A stretch of 64,000 bases of DNA from an uncultured Cellvibrio sp. (lineage in GTDB: Bacteria > Pseudomonadota > Gammaproteobacteria > Pseudomonadales > Cellvibrionaceae). The stretch spans positions 58,123-122,122 of the forward strand of contig CAMLKG010000011.1 in NCBI GenBank assembly GCA_946480695.1. The letters run 5' to 3'. The notes beneath the pieces were generated by a model, which worked only from the letters and a program-made list of their open reading frames with translations, searched no databases and had not been told where the DNA came from. Below, in pieces: positions 1 through 9,926 of this stretch (the stretch's first letter is position 1; each line of letters starts with the position of its first letter). The translations under genes and the position numbers were made by a program.

Positions 1-303
1 GGTTATTGTGCGGATTCCCTGGTTGTTTTACTAACGGCACAACTGTTACACGCGTGTAGTTTCGGGATTGCGCACTCGGTCTCCATTGAGCTAGTGAGAA
101 ATTATTTCAAAGGCGGCCACCAGGGGCAGGGGCAGGCCCTGTATAGTTCCTTCAGTTTTGGTGCGGGTGGTGCCGCGGGTGCATTGATGGGGGGACTCCT
201 GTGGGACTATAGTGCATCATCAACATTCTTGTTATCGGCAGTAGCGGCCCTGGTTGCCCTTGCCCTTTGTTATCGCTGGTTGCACCCTATTGTTGAAAAA
301 TAA
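1..303 (+). CDS. MFS transporter, C-terminal part (5' truncated by window edge)
   Basis: Frame 1 is open from the first base to a TAA at 301-303, giving about 100 C-terminal residues of a membrane protein. The segment with LLHACSFGIAHS, then YFKGGHQGQGQALYSS, then a glycine/alanine-rich helix and a final hydrophobic helix matches the last helices of the HcaT/LacY-like (MFS_1_like) family, which imports small organic molecules by proton symport. The first ATG-type codon in the visible part is internal, so the true start lies upstream of the window. The next gene follows after 11 bases and may be co-transcribed. Substrate cannot be told from this fragment. Confidence 0.8.
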   Translation, partial: GYCADSLVVLLTAQLLHACSFGIAHSVSIELVRNYFKGGHQGQGQALYSSFSFGAGGAAGALMGGLLWDYSASSTFLLSAVAALVALALCYRWLHPIVEK

Positions 304-314
304 AGCAGGTTGAT

Positions 315-1085
315 ATGCAAAACCTTAAGGTTACTTTAGTCCAGCAAGTCATTACCCCTAATGATCCCCAAGGGAACCTGGATCATTTCGCCCGCGTGAT
401 GAATGATATTTCCACAACAGATTTGATTGTCCTGCCGGAAGTGTTTACTACCGGTTTTTGTGCCGGTGCGCGCAATTATGCTGAAGCCGTAGGTGGGCGC
501 GCCTATCAGTGGATGCACACGCAAGCTCAACGACACCAGGCGGTGGTAACCGGAAGTGTGGTGGTCAAGGAAGGAGAGACTTATTTCAATCGCCTGGTAT
601 GGATGCGGCCGGACGGCAGTTATGAACAGTATGACAAGCGCCATCTTTTTCGCATGGCCGGGGAGCATACACGTTATTCCATGGGAGCGAAGCGCATCTT
701 GGTAGATGTAAAGGGGTGGCGAATCCTGCCGTTGATTTGCTATGACTTGCGATTCCCGGTCTGGAGCCGAAACCGCAATGATTACGATGCGGCAATTTAT
801 GTTGCCAATTGGCCCAGTTCCAGGGCGTTGCATTGGAATCGTTTGTTGCAAGCTCGCGCGATTGAAAACCTAAGCTATGTTATTGGTGTCAATCGGGTAG
901 GCATGGATGAAGCCGAGCAACACTATGCCGGTGATTCATCAATATATGGCCCGGCAGGTGAAATGATTGTTAGCAGCCAGGAAGCTGAGTTGATTCCTGC
1001 TGAACTGGATGCCGAGCGTTTGCATGAATATCGCGCAAAATTCCCCGCGCACCTGGATATGGATAAATTTGAATTGTTGCCGTAA
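315..1085 (+). CDS. Omega-amidase, carbon-nitrogen hydrolase (YafV type)
   Basis: A 256-residue nitrilase-superfamily hydrolase with the complete catalytic triad: Glu42 in LPEVFTTGF, Lys108 in YDKRHLF and Cys142 in LICYDLRFP. Length and motifs fit the YafV/Nit2 group, which hydrolyses the omega-amide of 2-oxoglutaramate or 2-oxosuccinamate, by-products of glutamine and asparagine transamination and of methionine salvage. It is cytoplasmic, with no signal peptide. It lies 11 bases after the MFS gene and 25 bases before the 5'-nucleotidase gene on the same strand, so a metabolite-salvage operon is possible. The family call is firm; the precise substrate is inferred from the subfamily. Confidence 0.88.
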   Translation: MQNLKVTLVQQVITPNDPQGNLDHFARVMNDISTTDLIVLPEVFTTGFCAGARNYAEAVGGRAYQWMHTQAQRHQAVVTGSVVVKEGETYFNRLVWMRPDGSYEQYDKRHLFRMAGEHTRYSMGAKRILVDVKGWRILPLICYDLRFPVWSRNRNDYDAAIYVANWPSSRALHWNRLLQARAIENLSYVIGVNRVGMDEAEQHYAGDSSIYGPAGEMIVSSQEAELIPAELDAERLHEYRAKFPAHLDMDKFELLP

Positions 1086-1110
1086 TGGCGAATCCGCTGG
1101 AGTAACGACT

Positions 1111-2016
1111 ATGCCTAAAGGTTTTGGCGATAAATTAGTGATTGCCATATCATCGCGCGCCTTGTTTAACCTGGATGAAAGCCATCAGGTATATATCAAC
1201 CAGGGGTTGGCAGCTTATGCACAGTATCAAATTGACCACGAGGATGAGGTTTTAGCACCGGGCGATGCTTTTCCCATGGTGACCAAGCTCTTGCGGCTGA
1301 ATGAGCGTTTGGGTGGGGAGCCGTTGGTTGAGGTAATTTTATTATCGCGCAACAGTGCTGATACGGGCTTGCGAGTCTTCAACTCGATAGAACACTATGG
1401 TTTGAAAATCAGCCGGGCCGCTTTTTGTGGCGGCACATCACCTTATCGCTATGCATCGGCTTTTGGGTGCCATTTATTTTTATCCACAGAACCGGACGAT
1501 GTTAAGCAAGCCCTGGACCACGGTATGGCGGCGGCAACCCTGATTGCATCGAAAAACCAGATAGAAAATGAGGATGAATTGCGTTTTGCCTTTGATGGAG
1601 ATGCGGTGATTTTTTCAGATGAAGCGGAGCGGGTCTATAAAACACAAGGGTTATCCGCATTTACCGAGAGCGAGAAAGCCGCTGCGAAAGAACCGCTAAG
1701 CGGCGGGCCTTTTAAGCAGTTTTTGGCCGCTTTACATAATCTCCAGGCGGAATTTGGTGAAAATTGTCCCATACGCACCGCCTTGGTGACTGCGCGTTCC
1801 GCCCCCGCCCATGAGCGGGTGATCCGGACTTTACGTGCCTGGAATATCCGTATTGATGAGTCATTATTTTTGGGGGGACTTGCTAAAGGTACCTTTCTCA
1901 AAGCCTATGGAGCCGATGTGTTTTTCGACGACCAGAAAATACATTGCGAATCTGCTTGCGAACATGTTCCTACCGGCCATGTTCCCCACGGTATTGCTAA
2001 CCATCAACCCTGTTGA
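1111..2016 (+). CDS. Cytosolic 5'-nucleotidase (PF06189 family)
   Basis: 301 residues. The N-terminal stretch with VIAISSRALFNL and the C-terminal block (SLFLGGLAKG, then VFFDDQKIHCE and HVPTGHVPHGIAN) are typical of the bacterial relatives of cytosolic 5'-nucleotidase 1A, which remove the phosphate from nucleoside monophosphates. I chose ATG 1111 over the in-frame upstream extension at 1009 because the extension overlaps the end of the omega-amidase gene and because GGAG lies nine bases before 1111. The catalytic Asp is expected in the FDGDAVIFSDEAE segment (about residues 155-170). Cytoplasmic nucleotide-salvage enzyme, probably co-transcribed with the omega-amidase. Confidence 0.87.
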   Translation: MPKGFGDKLVIAISSRALFNLDESHQVYINQGLAAYAQYQIDHEDEVLAPGDAFPMVTKLLRLNERLGGEPLVEVILLSRNSADTGLRVFNSIEHYGLKISRAAFCGGTSPYRYASAFGCHLFLSTEPDDVKQALDHGMAAATLIASKNQIENEDELRFAFDGDAVIFSDEAERVYKTQGLSAFTESEKAAAKEPLSGGPFKQFLAALHNLQAEFGENCPIRTALVTARSAPAHERVIRTLRAWNIRIDESLFLGGLAKGTFLKAYGADVFFDDQKIHCESACEHVPTGHVPHGIANHQPC

Positions 2017-2187
2017 AACCAGAATCCGTAGTGTTTATACCTATATCCCAGATTTAGTGCGCATTTTTTCTTGTTTTTGTCATATTCCCGGATCAAAAAC
2101 TTTGCATTTTCCGGATATAGTCTAAAGTTGTAACAAGGCCTGTCTGTAGCACAATTAATAATTGCTAGGTATAAGGTCGGAATATAG

Positions 2188-3276
<1,089 letters not shown>

Positions 3277-3290
3277 TTAACCGATAGCGA

Positions 3291-3322
3291 AAAAAGCCGG
3301 GCATGTGCCCGGCTTTTCTTTT
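3291..3322 (+). terminator. Rho-independent terminator after cysB
   Basis: AAAGCCGGGCA, a two-base loop and TGCCCGGCTTT form a perfect 11-bp stem (3293-3316), followed by a T-rich stretch. It lies 14 bases past the cysB stop. The flanking A and T runs make it potentially bidirectional, but no minus-strand gene approaches it. Confidence 0.9.
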
Positions 3323-3468
3323 TATAAAATGATCTGACTCCAGTGCTTCCATTTATTTTGCGACTTCTGGGTATCCCGCCGCTCGAAACTACGTCTATGA
3401 ATTATTGTGTTGTATAAATGTGCAATTAAAGTTTATGCGGTTCCGGTTTCATAGATTTGAGGTTATGT

Positions 3469-4404
3469 ATGCCACCAAAAATTCCACTCGGGGTTAGCCA
3501 ATGCCTTATGGGAGATAAGGTCCGCTACGACGGTGACCAGGTGCGCAGCCATGTGTTGATGGATGTGCTCATCAATATCTTTGAATTCCGCCCGGTTTGC
3601 CCGGAAGTAGCTATTGGGTTGGGTGTTCCCCGCAAACCAATTCGTTTGGTAGTTAACGGTGGGGAAACACGGGTATTGGGCGTGGAAAATCCCGGCCTGG
3701 ATGTAACTGACGCATTGGTTGCCGAGGCCGAGTCCGCTGTGCGAAACATGCCGGATATCTGTGGTTATGTATTTATGCAAAGGTCGCCCAGTTGTGGTGT
3801 GTTCGGTGTCAAACGTTACCTTTCGAATGGTGACTCGATGGATCGTCAGGGCCGGGGTACCTATGCAAAACGGTTTATGGAATTGATGCCCCTGTTACCT
3901 GTTGAAGAGGCAGGGCGCCTTAATGATGCGGGCTTGCGCGATAATTTTTTAACTCGCGTGTTTGCTTATCACGATTTTAAAACACATATTGTCCCTGCAC
4001 CCACTGCAAAAAAACTTATAGATTTTTATTCCCGTTATAAGTACCAGGTTATGGCCCATCACGTGCCGAGTTATTATGCCATTGGTCGTTATCTTTCCAA
4101 CCTTTCCACACGGGATATCCAACAAAGCAGCCAGGAGTTTTTGGGGTTATTGATGCAGGCGTTAAAATACCATGCGACTCGCAAAGGAAACGTAAATGCG
4201 ATGATGCATTTGCGTGGTTACTTGAAAGCTGTTGTCAGTGCCCGGGACAAACAAGAATTATCCCAATTGATTGATTCCTATAAAACAGGTCGTATTCCTT
4301 TAGATGTACCCTTGGCATTGCTTAAACATCACATGCTAAAACTCGATAACCCCTATTTAAAAGCGCAAACTTTTTGGTCGCCATATACAGGGCACGTAAT
4401 GTAA
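3469..4404 (+). CDS. DUF523 + DUF1722 protein (YbgA-like)
   Basis: 311 residues in two domains. Residues 1-145 are a DUF523 domain with cysteines in GVSQCLMGDKVRYDG, RPVCPEV and RSPSCGVFGV, spaced as if to bind metal or a cluster. Residues about 190-305 are the DUF1722 (YbgA) domain with KYQVMAHHVPSYYAIGRYL. In many bacteria this protein is encoded next to photolyase or in stress loci; its activity is unknown to me. ATG 3469 has TGAGG seven bases upstream, whereas the in-frame TTG at 3457 has no such site. It is a single gene between two intergenic regions, not obviously in an operon. Confidence 0.85.
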   Translation: MPPKIPLGVSQCLMGDKVRYDGDQVRSHVLMDVLINIFEFRPVCPEVAIGLGVPRKPIRLVVNGGETRVLGVENPGLDVTDALVAEAESAVRNMPDICGYVFMQRSPSCGVFGVKRYLSNGDSMDRQGRGTYAKRFMELMPLLPVEEAGRLNDAGLRDNFLTRVFAYHDFKTHIVPAPTAKKLIDFYSRYKYQVMAHHVPSYYAIGRYLSNLSTRDIQQSSQEFLGLLMQALKYHATRKGNVNAMMHLRGYLKAVVSARDKQELSQLIDSYKTGRIPLDVPLALLKHHMLKLDNPYLKAQTFWSPYTGHVM

Positions 4405-4516
4405 TGGTTTGCAACTTTCTTCAACCCACTGGCCTAGCCCCGTTGAGGATATTGTTCTTATAATAGGCCTTGTTTTTTGCCCCTGCACCATTTGGCTTGT
4501 AAGAGGATAGAATGTT

Positions 4517-5266
4517 ATGTCCAGAAAAAAAATTGTTGGTGTAAGTAAATTTGTCCATACCCTTTCCGGTTTTATGCTTATGGCCCTGGGGGCCGTTTTT
4601 GCCAATGCGCAAGACAACTACGTGGTGGCGGGCAGTGCCTATAGTTTGGAGAATGACCAGCTGCTATATCGCGAACTTTACACAGCACTGGATGAGAATA
4701 AATCTGTGCGTGTAGATTATGTTTCGCCGGAAGGGAAAACATTTGCAACCAAAACCCTGGTTTACCAGGGGGAGCCATTCCAGCCCAGCGTTGATTTTAA
4801 AGATACGCGTGATAACGAATTTATGTCAGCGCAATTTGAAGGGGCGCGCCTTGTATTAAGTCATGGAATGAATAATTCGCAGAACCAAAACGTTATCTAT
4901 GACAATGCAAAGCTGGTCATAGATGCGGGGTTCGATGCGTATATACAACTAAACTGGAATAAATTAATTGAAGGGAAACGCTTGAAATTTGATTATGCCG
5001 TGCCAGACCGTTTGACAACGGTGCAATTGGAAGTACGTAAAATTAAAGCGAACGAGTCGCCCCTGTACAATGCAGATTACGGCCGCGAATGGATATATTT
5101 CCGTATAGCGCCGGCGAAAAAAATTGCATCGTTATTTTCAGACCCCATCAACCTTGCATATGATCCGAACGGTAAATATTTAATGCGCTATCACGGGCGT
5201 TCCAATCTGGACGATAACCAGGGTGGCCCGGCGGATGTGCGCATTGAATATGAGTATGCAAATTAA
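4517..5266 (+). CDS. Exported protein of unknown function
   Basis: 249 residues. A signal peptide is clear: basic N-terminus MSRKK, hydrophobic segment FMLMALGAVF and a likely cleavage after ANA before QDNYVVAG (about residue 31). The mature part is rich in beta-type patterns, with many Tyr, Asn and Asp residues and no cysteine, lipobox or outer-membrane C-terminal Phe, so a soluble periplasmic protein is most likely. I do not recognise the family. AGAGGA lies upstream with a long spacer, and a good terminator follows immediately, so it is a monocistronic unit. Confidence 0.75.
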   Translation: MSRKKIVGVSKFVHTLSGFMLMALGAVFANAQDNYVVAGSAYSLENDQLLYRELYTALDENKSVRVDYVSPEGKTFATKTLVYQGEPFQPSVDFKDTRDNEFMSAQFEGARLVLSHGMNNSQNQNVIYDNAKLVIDAGFDAYIQLNWNKLIEGKRLKFDYAVPDRLTTVQLEVRKIKANESPLYNADYGREWIYFRIAPAKKIASLFSDPINLAYDPNGKYLMRYHGRSNLDDNQGGPADVRIEYEYAN

Positions 5267-5267
5267 T

Positions 5268-5298
5268 AAAAACGGGCACATCAGTGCCCGTTTTTATT
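5268..5298 (+). terminator. Rho-independent terminator after the exported unknown
   Basis: AAAAACGGGCAC and GTGCCCGTTTTT pair around a short loop (ATCA), ending in a T run, directly after the stop at 5266. The A-rich left arm allows it to work on the minus strand as well, for the convergent sulfurtransferase gene that ends at 5332. Confidence 0.88.
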
Positions 5299-5331
5299 TC
5301 GCCGGCATCAATTTTTCAACAACGAGTAACA

Positions 5332-6123
5332 TCAATAAGAACACCAATCGCTCCAGCTGCCTGGGTATAATTTTGCATCAATTCCGCTTAACTCCAGCGA
5401 TAACAGATTTACGCAAGCGGTTACCCCGGAGCCGCAATACACCACCAGGTTATCGTGCTGCGGTAAATCACTCCAGCGCGCTTGCTGATCAGCCGGGGGC
5501 TTAACAAAGCCTTGTTCGTTGGTAGCCTCTTGCCAGAAATAATTAACTGCACCGGGAATATGGCCCGCCACGGGATCTATAGGTTCTTCTTCACCACGAT
5601 AGCGTTTTGCTTCGCGTGAATCGATTAAGAGGAAGTTTTTTTCATTTTTCAAAATGGTATCCCGATCAACGATCCAATCGGGCTGGATATTTGCGTTAAA
5701 GTTGCCGCTTTTTAACGCAGGTTCGCGCCTATCCAGCGCACCGCCCTGGGTTACCCAGGCGTTGAAGCCACCGTCCAGGATAAATACCTGTTGATGACCG
5801 AAATAACGCAGCAACCACCAGGCACGCGCTGCATAAGCCATGCGGGAGTCGTCATAAAGTACAATGGCGGATTGATGGTTTACCCCACAGTCACGCATTT
5901 TTTGCGAAAAAATTTCGGGATCAGGTAAAGGGTGGCGTCCGCCGTGTTGTGCAATGGGTGAAGATAAATCTTTTTCCAAATCCAGATAATAAGCATCTGG
6001 AATATGGCCGGCACGGTACTGGTCATAGCCCTGGGTTTTATTACCCAAATTAAAACGGCAATCGAAAATAACGAGTTTGCCCAATTGGGCCTTAAGCTCG
6101 GATGCTGAAATAAAATGCTTCAT
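5332..6123 (-). CDS. sseA: 3-mercaptopyruvate sulfurtransferase (tandem rhodanese)
   Basis: 263 residues with two rhodanese domains: an inactive N-terminal one (about 1-125, with DCRFNLGNK and AGHIPDAYYLDLE) and a catalytic C-terminal one (about 155-263). The active-site loop CGSGVTAC, with Cys230, is the signature of 3-mercaptopyruvate sulfurtransferases rather than thiosulfate sulfurtransferases. The enzyme moves sulfur from 3-mercaptopyruvate to thiols or cyanide and can produce hydrogen sulfide. It is somewhat shorter than the E. coli enzyme. It is convergent with the exported unknown and separated by 129 bases from the FlhB-like gene, so it probably has its own promoter. Confidence 0.92.
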   Translation of the reverse strand: MKHFISASELKAQLGKLVIFDCRFNLGNKTQGYDQYRAGHIPDAYYLDLEKDLSSPIAQHGGRHPLPDPEIFSQKMRDCGVNHQSAIVLYDDSRMAYAARAWWLLRYFGHQQVFILDGGFNAWVTQGGALDRREPALKSGNFNANIQPDWIVDRDTILKNEKNFLLIDSREAKRYRGEEEPIDPVAGHIPGAVNYFWQEATNEQGFVKPPADQQARWSDLPQHDNLVVYCGSGVTACVNLLSLELSGIDAKLYPGSWSDWCSY

Positions 6124-6252
6124 TTTTTATTCTGGCGGGTTGTTAAAATCGTGACGCCATAATCGCATTTATGCTTGCATATGTGAAGGGTAAAAAGTAA
6201 CCGCATCGTTTTTCTTATAATCAGGGAGGTGTGAATAACATAACCACAAGCC

Positions 6253-6537
6253 TTACATATTGCCCGGCGTCTTTCCTTCGAGCTGATAGGCAAAGGCGAT
6301 AATGTAAGCTACAGCGATGTAGAGGTTTTCCGGAATCTCATCGCCCAGCTCCAGGGTAACTAATAGATCTACAAGGCTGGGGTTATCGCAGAGGGGGACG
6401 CCATGTTCACGGGCAATGGCCATAATTTCCTCCGCGATTTTACCAGTTCCCTTGGCGCTGACATGAGGTGCGTTGTTGCCATCGTAGTAAAGGGCAACCG
6501 CTTTTTGTAATTGCTCGGGAGAATATTGCTTGGTCAT
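6253..6537 (-). CDS. FlhB C-terminal-domain-like protein (YlqH type)
   Basis: 94 residues that align with the cytoplasmic tail of FlhB/YscU: AVALYYDGNNAPHVSAKGTG, then AREHGVP, LVDLLVTLELGDEIP and LYIAVAYIIAFAYQL. The transmembrane part of FlhB is absent, and so is the NPTH self-cleavage motif, because homology begins just after it. FlhB is the flagellar export switch that changes from hook to filament substrates. The start ATG has TGAGG six bases upstream inside the end of the preceding fliK-like gene; the two genes are seven bases apart. Pairing with a FliK-like protein recalls ylqG-ylqH of Bacillus. The role of such stand-alone tails is unclear. Confidence 0.85.
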   Translation of the reverse strand: MTKQYSPEQLQKAVALYYDGNNAPHVSAKGTGKIAEEIMAIAREHGVPLCDNPSLVDLLVTLELGDEIPENLYIAVAYIIAFAYQLEGKTPGNM

Positions 6538-6544
6538 GGAAGCC

Positions 6545-8320
6545 TCAGGTTTTTATATCGACCAGTGAGTAACTGAGCGACATTCTGGATTTGGGGGGTG
6601 CGCCGGGAACGCATTGGATATGAGTAACGTTTATACCTTCCTTTTCCAATTGTTGTGTTAAAGAGTCAAGCTTCCGCCCGGCCTCGATCAATGTCTGTTC
6701 ATGTTCGGCCCAAAATTTTGCATTCAGGTTATTGCCCAGCAAACCAAGTTGCGCATAGAGCTTTCCAACAACCGGTAGATCAAAATTTAACATCACATTC
6801 CATTGGCGGGTGCGATGGGATGATTTCGTATGGGCATCTTGTTGCTCTTCTATCCATTGTTGCTCCATTTGGATTTGCAATGGATGAACTTCTTGCCCGT
6901 GACGTACGGGAATGTCGAACTGCCAGGATTGGTTTGGTTGCGTTACATCTGTTTGGTTGAGTTGCTGGTTTATGCTATGGATTTGTTGCAATTGTATTTT
7001 TGCCAGGCTCCCGAGTGTGTATTGGTGCATTAACTGTATTAATTGGGTCCGCAATTGCTTTTGTGTCAGCTCTCCCGGATGTTTGTTAATTAACAAACCC
7101 AGGAATTGGGGCAGGGCATTAACCAGTGGATTTTTACCCGGGTCCATGGTTAAGGGCGGCGATATTTTATTAACTTCGACATCCAGGTGATGCAGCAATC
7201 CAAGTAGTGCGCCTTTTAAATCTTGCGTAATCATTTTATCGATGGGGGCCGGCGCATTTGTTGATTCGGTAATGTCCGGTACCCGGGAGCGATGCAATAA
7301 ATTTGCAGTTAGGTTAATAACAGCGTTGATCTTGCCCGCTGTGGCGGATTGCGTTGTGGTTGTGCCGCCATTGGCTGGTTGCAGTGTTTGAAGTGATTGT
7401 GCCAATTTATGTTCAAAGCGTTGGCCATTGTTTTTCAATGTCATCGCCAGGAGTTTTGGATTTGACAATTGATCGCTGAAACGAATGTGATTTGCCAATG
7501 TTTTCAGTGCATCTTGAATTTGGTTGGAAAGCCAGTCTTTACGCTCTGCCATGGGCATATGTTGAATAAAATTGGCGATTTTTGGCAAGTTGGTTAATAG
7601 GTCCTGGCCCGAATCTTTTTTTGGTAATAAATTTCGCAGGCTTTCACCGATGGCGGTACGAATAGCCTCGTTTGCTGTCGTCGCTTTTAATTGTCCTGTA
7701 CCGGCATGTTCCACCAGTAATTGGTTCAAATCGAACTTTGCAATTTGCATCGCCAACTCTTTTAGCGCCGATGCCATGGCTTTAATGTTATTACCGTCTG
7801 CAATTTGTGATAGGTCGATACCCTTCGCCTGTAAAATTCGTACCAGTGTTTCCAGTTGTGCCTGGTTAAGTGGCTGGAGGATTTTCAAGCGTGAACCATC
7901 AGTTATTTGTAATAGTAAGGTTTCGCCAGTTTGGAATGGTTGGTTGGTGTAGGTTAATAGGCTTGGTACCGATGGATGGGGACTCGCTGTAGCCGTTCCG
8001 GTTAGCAATTGGGGACTGATATTCAGGTTGGCGAGCCTGACTGCCGGGTCCTGCAACATTTTTTTTTGTTCGATGAGTTGATTGATCAGAGCTCTGGTTG
8101 CTGGCGCGGCTGAATTTTTATTGAGTTGCGCCAGGGTGGCATCGATGGATTTGATAATTTCTGTGCGTTCGTCAGGTGTTGACTGGGTAATTTGTTGCAC
8201 CTGGGCTAAAAATTGGCTGCCGATTTTTAGCCCCAGGGATTTAGTGACCAGGGCTATTTGTTCAATCTGTGCGCGCTGCACATTTTGCAACAGTTTTTCA
8301 TTAATGGAACCCAGGTCCAT
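6545..8320 (-). CDS. FliK-like hook-length-control domain protein
   Basis: 591 residues. The long N-terminal part (about 1-440) is Gln/Asn/Leu-rich and low in distinctive motifs, as in FliK rulers. The C-terminal region (about 460-575) is a Flg_hook domain: WQFDIPVRHGQ, then WNVMLNFDLPVVGKLYAQLG and LTQQLEKEGINV. FliK domains contact the FlhB tail to switch export specificity, and here the following gene encodes exactly such a tail. No flagellar genes lie nearby, so this is probably the widespread non-flagellar-locus paralogue pair rather than the hook ruler itself. It is divergent from ccmA across 222 bases. Confidence 0.85.
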   Translation of the reverse strand: MDLGSINEKLLQNVQRAQIEQIALVTKSLGLKIGSQFLAQVQQITQSTPDERTEIIKSIDATLAQLNKNSAAPATRALINQLIEQKKMLQDPAVRLANLNISPQLLTGTATASPHPSVPSLLTYTNQPFQTGETLLLQITDGSRLKILQPLNQAQLETLVRILQAKGIDLSQIADGNNIKAMASALKELAMQIAKFDLNQLLVEHAGTGQLKATTANEAIRTAIGESLRNLLPKKDSGQDLLTNLPKIANFIQHMPMAERKDWLSNQIQDALKTLANHIRFSDQLSNPKLLAMTLKNNGQRFEHKLAQSLQTLQPANGGTTTTQSATAGKINAVINLTANLLHRSRVPDITESTNAPAPIDKMITQDLKGALLGLLHHLDVEVNKISPPLTMDPGKNPLVNALPQFLGLLINKHPGELTQKQLRTQLIQLMHQYTLGSLAKIQLQQIHSINQQLNQTDVTQPNQSWQFDIPVRHGQEVHPLQIQMEQQWIEEQQDAHTKSSHRTRQWNVMLNFDLPVVGKLYAQLGLLGNNLNAKFWAEHEQTLIEAGRKLDSLTQQLEKEGINVTHIQCVPGAPPKSRMSLSYSLVDIKT

Positions 8321-8542
8321 AGTCGCGCTCTCTGAAAACTTATCTTAACCACGTTGTGTGATGAAAATCGTAAATTGGGATGCGTTGCCCGCAATTAGGC
8401 CGTTATAATCCTGCGCACAGTGTACGGGCTTGTATCGTTCCGCCGGGTTAACCCGGTACTGAGTATAGCGGCTGCCGGACGTATTTCTGTATGTGGGCAA
8501 TTTTGCCTGAGCTTGTTGTCGTATCCTGAGTCCATAATAACT

Positions 8543-9205
8543 ATGAGTTTCCCTCCCATTCCTCTGCTTGAATTGCGTAACCTTGGCTGCGAGCGGGATG
8601 AGCGCCTGTTATTTTCAGGATTGAATTTGCAACTTAATGCGGGTGATGTGGTGCAAATTGGCGGCCCTAACGGCGCGGGCAAAACAACGTTATTGCGTGC
8701 GTTGGCCGGGGTCAGCGACGATTATCAAGGGCAAATTTTGTATGGCGGGCATCCATTAGCCGGGGCTAATTGGGATTTTGCCCGCGACCGGCTGTATCTT
8801 GGGCACCTTCCCGGTATCAAAAAATCCCTCACTCCCGCTGAAAACCTCGCCTGGTATCTGGCTCAAACCGGCGGCCGTATTACTATTGATGAAGCCCTGG
8901 CGGCCGTAGGTCTTTACGGTTATGAAGATACGCCCTGTTACCAATTGTCGGCCGGCCAATTGCGCCGGGTGGCGCTGGCGCGATTGCATTTGGCGGAGGC
9001 ACGTATCTGGATCCTCGACGAACCTTTCACTGCTATCGACAAGCTGGGTGTCAGCCAACTGGAGGCGTTAATTGCGCGCCAGTCTACGCAAGGCGGGGTA
9101 GTGATCCTGACCTCTCACCAGGATTTGAGCTTGCCGCAGTTACGTATGGTCAATTTGCAAGATTATCGGAGCCGGGAGCCTGGCAGCGAGGTAGGGCATG
9201 GCTAG
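8543..9205 (+). CDS. ccmA: CcmA, ATPase of the heme/CcmE-release ABC complex
   Basis: 220 residues. Walker A GPNGAGKTT (41-49), signature LSAGQLRRVALARL and Walker B IWILDEPF are all intact. CcmA with CcmB, CcmC and CcmD uses ATP to release heme-loaded CcmE during cytochrome c maturation at the inner membrane. ATG 8543 was chosen because the longer in-frame extension to 8420 runs through likely promoter sequence and adds residues with no family counterpart. The stop overlaps the ccmB start by eight bases. First gene of ccmABCDEFG. Confidence 0.95.
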   Translation: MSFPPIPLLELRNLGCERDERLLFSGLNLQLNAGDVVQIGGPNGAGKTTLLRALAGVSDDYQGQILYGGHPLAGANWDFARDRLYLGHLPGIKKSLTPAENLAWYLAQTGGRITIDEALAAVGLYGYEDTPCYQLSAGQLRRVALARLHLAEARIWILDEPFTAIDKLGVSQLEALIARQSTQGGVVILTSHQDLSLPQLRMVNLQDYRSREPGSEVGHG

Positions 9206-9890
9206 CCAACCTTCCTCGCTGATGGGTGGATTTGCCGCAAGCTTGCGGCGGGATTTGCTGGTCGCCGCGCGGCACAAAGCAGAATTAACCAATCCATTGG
9301 TATTTTTCCTGATCGCTGTTACCTTAATTCCATTAGGGGTCAGCCCGGAAAAGAATGTCCTGGTGTTGCTAGCCCCGGGGATTGTGTGGGTGATGGCGCT
9401 GTTGGCCACACTATTGTCCCTCGACGGTCTGTTTCGCAGTGATTTTGAAGACGGCTCGCTGGAGCAGATGCTGATCAGTCCCCAATCCCTCTATTTCACC
9501 GTAATGGCAAAAATCCTGGTGCATTGGCTGGTGTCTGGCCTGCCAGTGACCCTAATGGCGCCATTGCTGGGGTTAATGTTGCATTTACCCGGAGGCGGTT
9601 TTTTGCCATTACTGTTTTCCCTTGCTCTGGGAACTGCCTCCATGAGTTTGATCGGCGCTGTTGGCGCTGCACTTACGGTATCCTTGCGCAAAGGCGGTTT
9701 ACTGCTTTCGCTGATTGTCATGCCTTTATATATCCCGGTATTGATCTTCGGCGCCAGTGCGGTACAAACCGCAATACAAGGCGGAGCGATTGGTATGCAA
9801 TTGGCGGTATTGGGCGCTTTTCTGGCATTGGCTATCGTTTTGGCACCCATCGCAACATTGGGTGCGCTGAAAATCAGCACTAATGGTTAA
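9198..9890 (+). CDS. ccmB: CcmB, membrane subunit of the heme ABC complex
   Basis: 230 residues with six hydrophobic segments and the family features LRRDLLVAARHKAELTNPL at the N-terminus and FEDGSLEQMLISPQ near residue 80. It is the membrane partner of CcmA in the CcmABCD complex that recycles holo-CcmE. It overlaps ccmA by eight bases, implying translational coupling, and is followed by ccmC after 36 bases. Confidence 0.95.
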   Translation: MASQPSSLMGGFAASLRRDLLVAARHKAELTNPLVFFLIAVTLIPLGVSPEKNVLVLLAPGIVWVMALLATLLSLDGLFRSDFEDGSLEQMLISPQSLYFTVMAKILVHWLVSGLPVTLMAPLLGLMLHLPGGGFLPLLFSLALGTASMSLIGAVGAALTVSLRKGGLLLSLIVMPLYIPVLIFGASAVQTAIQGGAIGMQLAVLGAFLALAIVLAPIATLGALKISTNG

Positions 9891-9926
9891 ACATAATAAC
9901 GAAGCATATAACTAAGGTACGCAACT

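Noticed and set aside
1009..1110. Longer N-terminus for the 5'-nucleotidase
   Set aside because: It overlaps the omega-amidase gene by 77 bases and lacks family similarity; GGAG supports ATG 1111.
5223..5504. Plus-strand reading frame across the terminator near 5280
   Set aside because: It spans the end of the exported protein gene, a terminator and the antisense end of sseA, so it is not a plausible gene.
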